22,354 nucleotides of DNA from Pseudomonadota bacterium (GTDB lineage: Bacteria > Pseudomonadota > Alphaproteobacteria > Rhizobiales > Devosiaceae): NCBI GenBank assembly GCA_023437755.1, contig JAEZFJ010000205.1:1-22354 (forward strand). Reading direction: 5' to 3'. Positions 22,184-22,354 of the stretch are shown piece after piece. A program made the translations under genes and the position numbers. The number at the start of each line of letters is the position of its first letter. The first letter of the stretch is position 1. The notes beneath the pieces are model-generated. The model had not been told where the DNA came from and ran no database searches. It saw nothing but the letters and a program-made list of their open reading frames with translations.

Positions 22184-22354
22184 TTATTGGCTGGGCATGA
22201 AGGGTTTGCCCAGGCATGCCGGCGCCGACGAGCTGCCGGAACGACGAAGCGAGATCAACACGAGCACGATGATCGTCGCGAGATAGGGGAGCGCCGCCCA
22301 GAACTCCGACGGCAGCAGTCCCATGCTGCCCGAAGCCTTGGTGTAGAGCTCGAT
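22184..22354 (-). CDS. ABC transporter permease, C-terminal 56 residues (partial)
   Basis: The minus strand from the window edge reads in one frame to TAA at 22184-22186. The peptide contains EFWAALPYLATIIVLVLISL, a final membrane helix, and ends with PACLGKPFMPSQ. The PYLATIIVLV helix and the (P)AxLGKPF tail are characteristic of the second permease of BMP-linked nucleoside importers. The gene continues beyond the right edge. It precedes the binding-protein gene by 33 bp on the same strand, consistent with one transport operon. Confidence 0.88.
   Translation of the reverse strand: MELYTKASGSMGLLPSEFWAALPYLATIIVLVLISLRRSGSSSAPACLGKPFMPSQ

Overview
The window is GC-rich, densely coding bacterial chromosome, most likely from an alphaproteobacterium of the Hyphomicrobiales (a Devosia-like organism would fit). 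The reasons are the MurL/MurD2 pair, the membrane-bound cytochrome-c urate hydroxylase (PuuD), the poxvirus-type topoisomerase IB, the BMP-type nucleoside transporter and the dispersed hairpin repeats of a type common in this group. This is inference from protein content; no rRNA or other taxonomic marker is present. Antisense frames stay open over long stretches because of the GC bias, so many long overlapping ORFs were discarded.

Layout. 1-69: last codons of an unidentified plus-strand gene. 189-1668: a NUDIX hydrolase (minus) divergent from a class III-like metallophosphoesterase (plus). 1673-2289: a minus-strand pair, a YciI/DGPF-domain protein followed by a decayed, internally deleted glutathione S-transferase whose frame is broken by a 7-bp tandem repeat. 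2410-5280: a plus-strand cluster of a 62-aa membrane protein (apparently with an ATC start), murL and murD2. The last two encode the alternative route to D-Glu in peptidoglycan: MurD2 adds L-Glu to UDP-MurNAc-L-Ala and MurL epimerises it. 5277-7013: a membrane protein with an N-terminal regulator-like domain, a TolB-like domain and TPRs (minus). 7080-7554: about 475 bp with no convincing gene. 7555-9208: an MgtC-family membrane protein and a xylitol/sorbitol-dehydrogenase-like enzyme (minus). 9361-11559: a CHASE4-GGDEF-EAL cyclic-di-GMP protein (plus). 11556-12710: a 52-aa membrane protein and topoisomerase IB (minus).

From 12824 to the right edge lies a purine-utilisation region. Adenine deaminase and a CocE-like serine hydrolase run on the plus strand. 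Malate synthase G, guanine deaminase, urate hydroxylase PuuD, a Tat-exported BMP-family binding protein and the end of an ABC permease lie on the minus strand. A coherent reading is that purines or nucleosides are imported by the BMP transporter, adenine and guanine are deaminated to hypoxanthine and xanthine, urate is oxidised at the inner membrane by PuuD, and the glyoxylate released at the end of the ureide pathway is condensed with acetyl-CoA by malate synthase G. Xanthine dehydrogenase and the allantoin/ureidoglycolate enzymes are not in the window.

No CRISPR array, prophage, insertion sequence or tRNA/rRNA gene was seen. The most notable items are the MurL/MurD2 operon, the repeat-broken GST remnant, a dispersed repeat that supplies the stop codon of the CocE-like gene, and two separate convergent gene pairs whose stop codons overlap on the same CTAG tetranucleotide.
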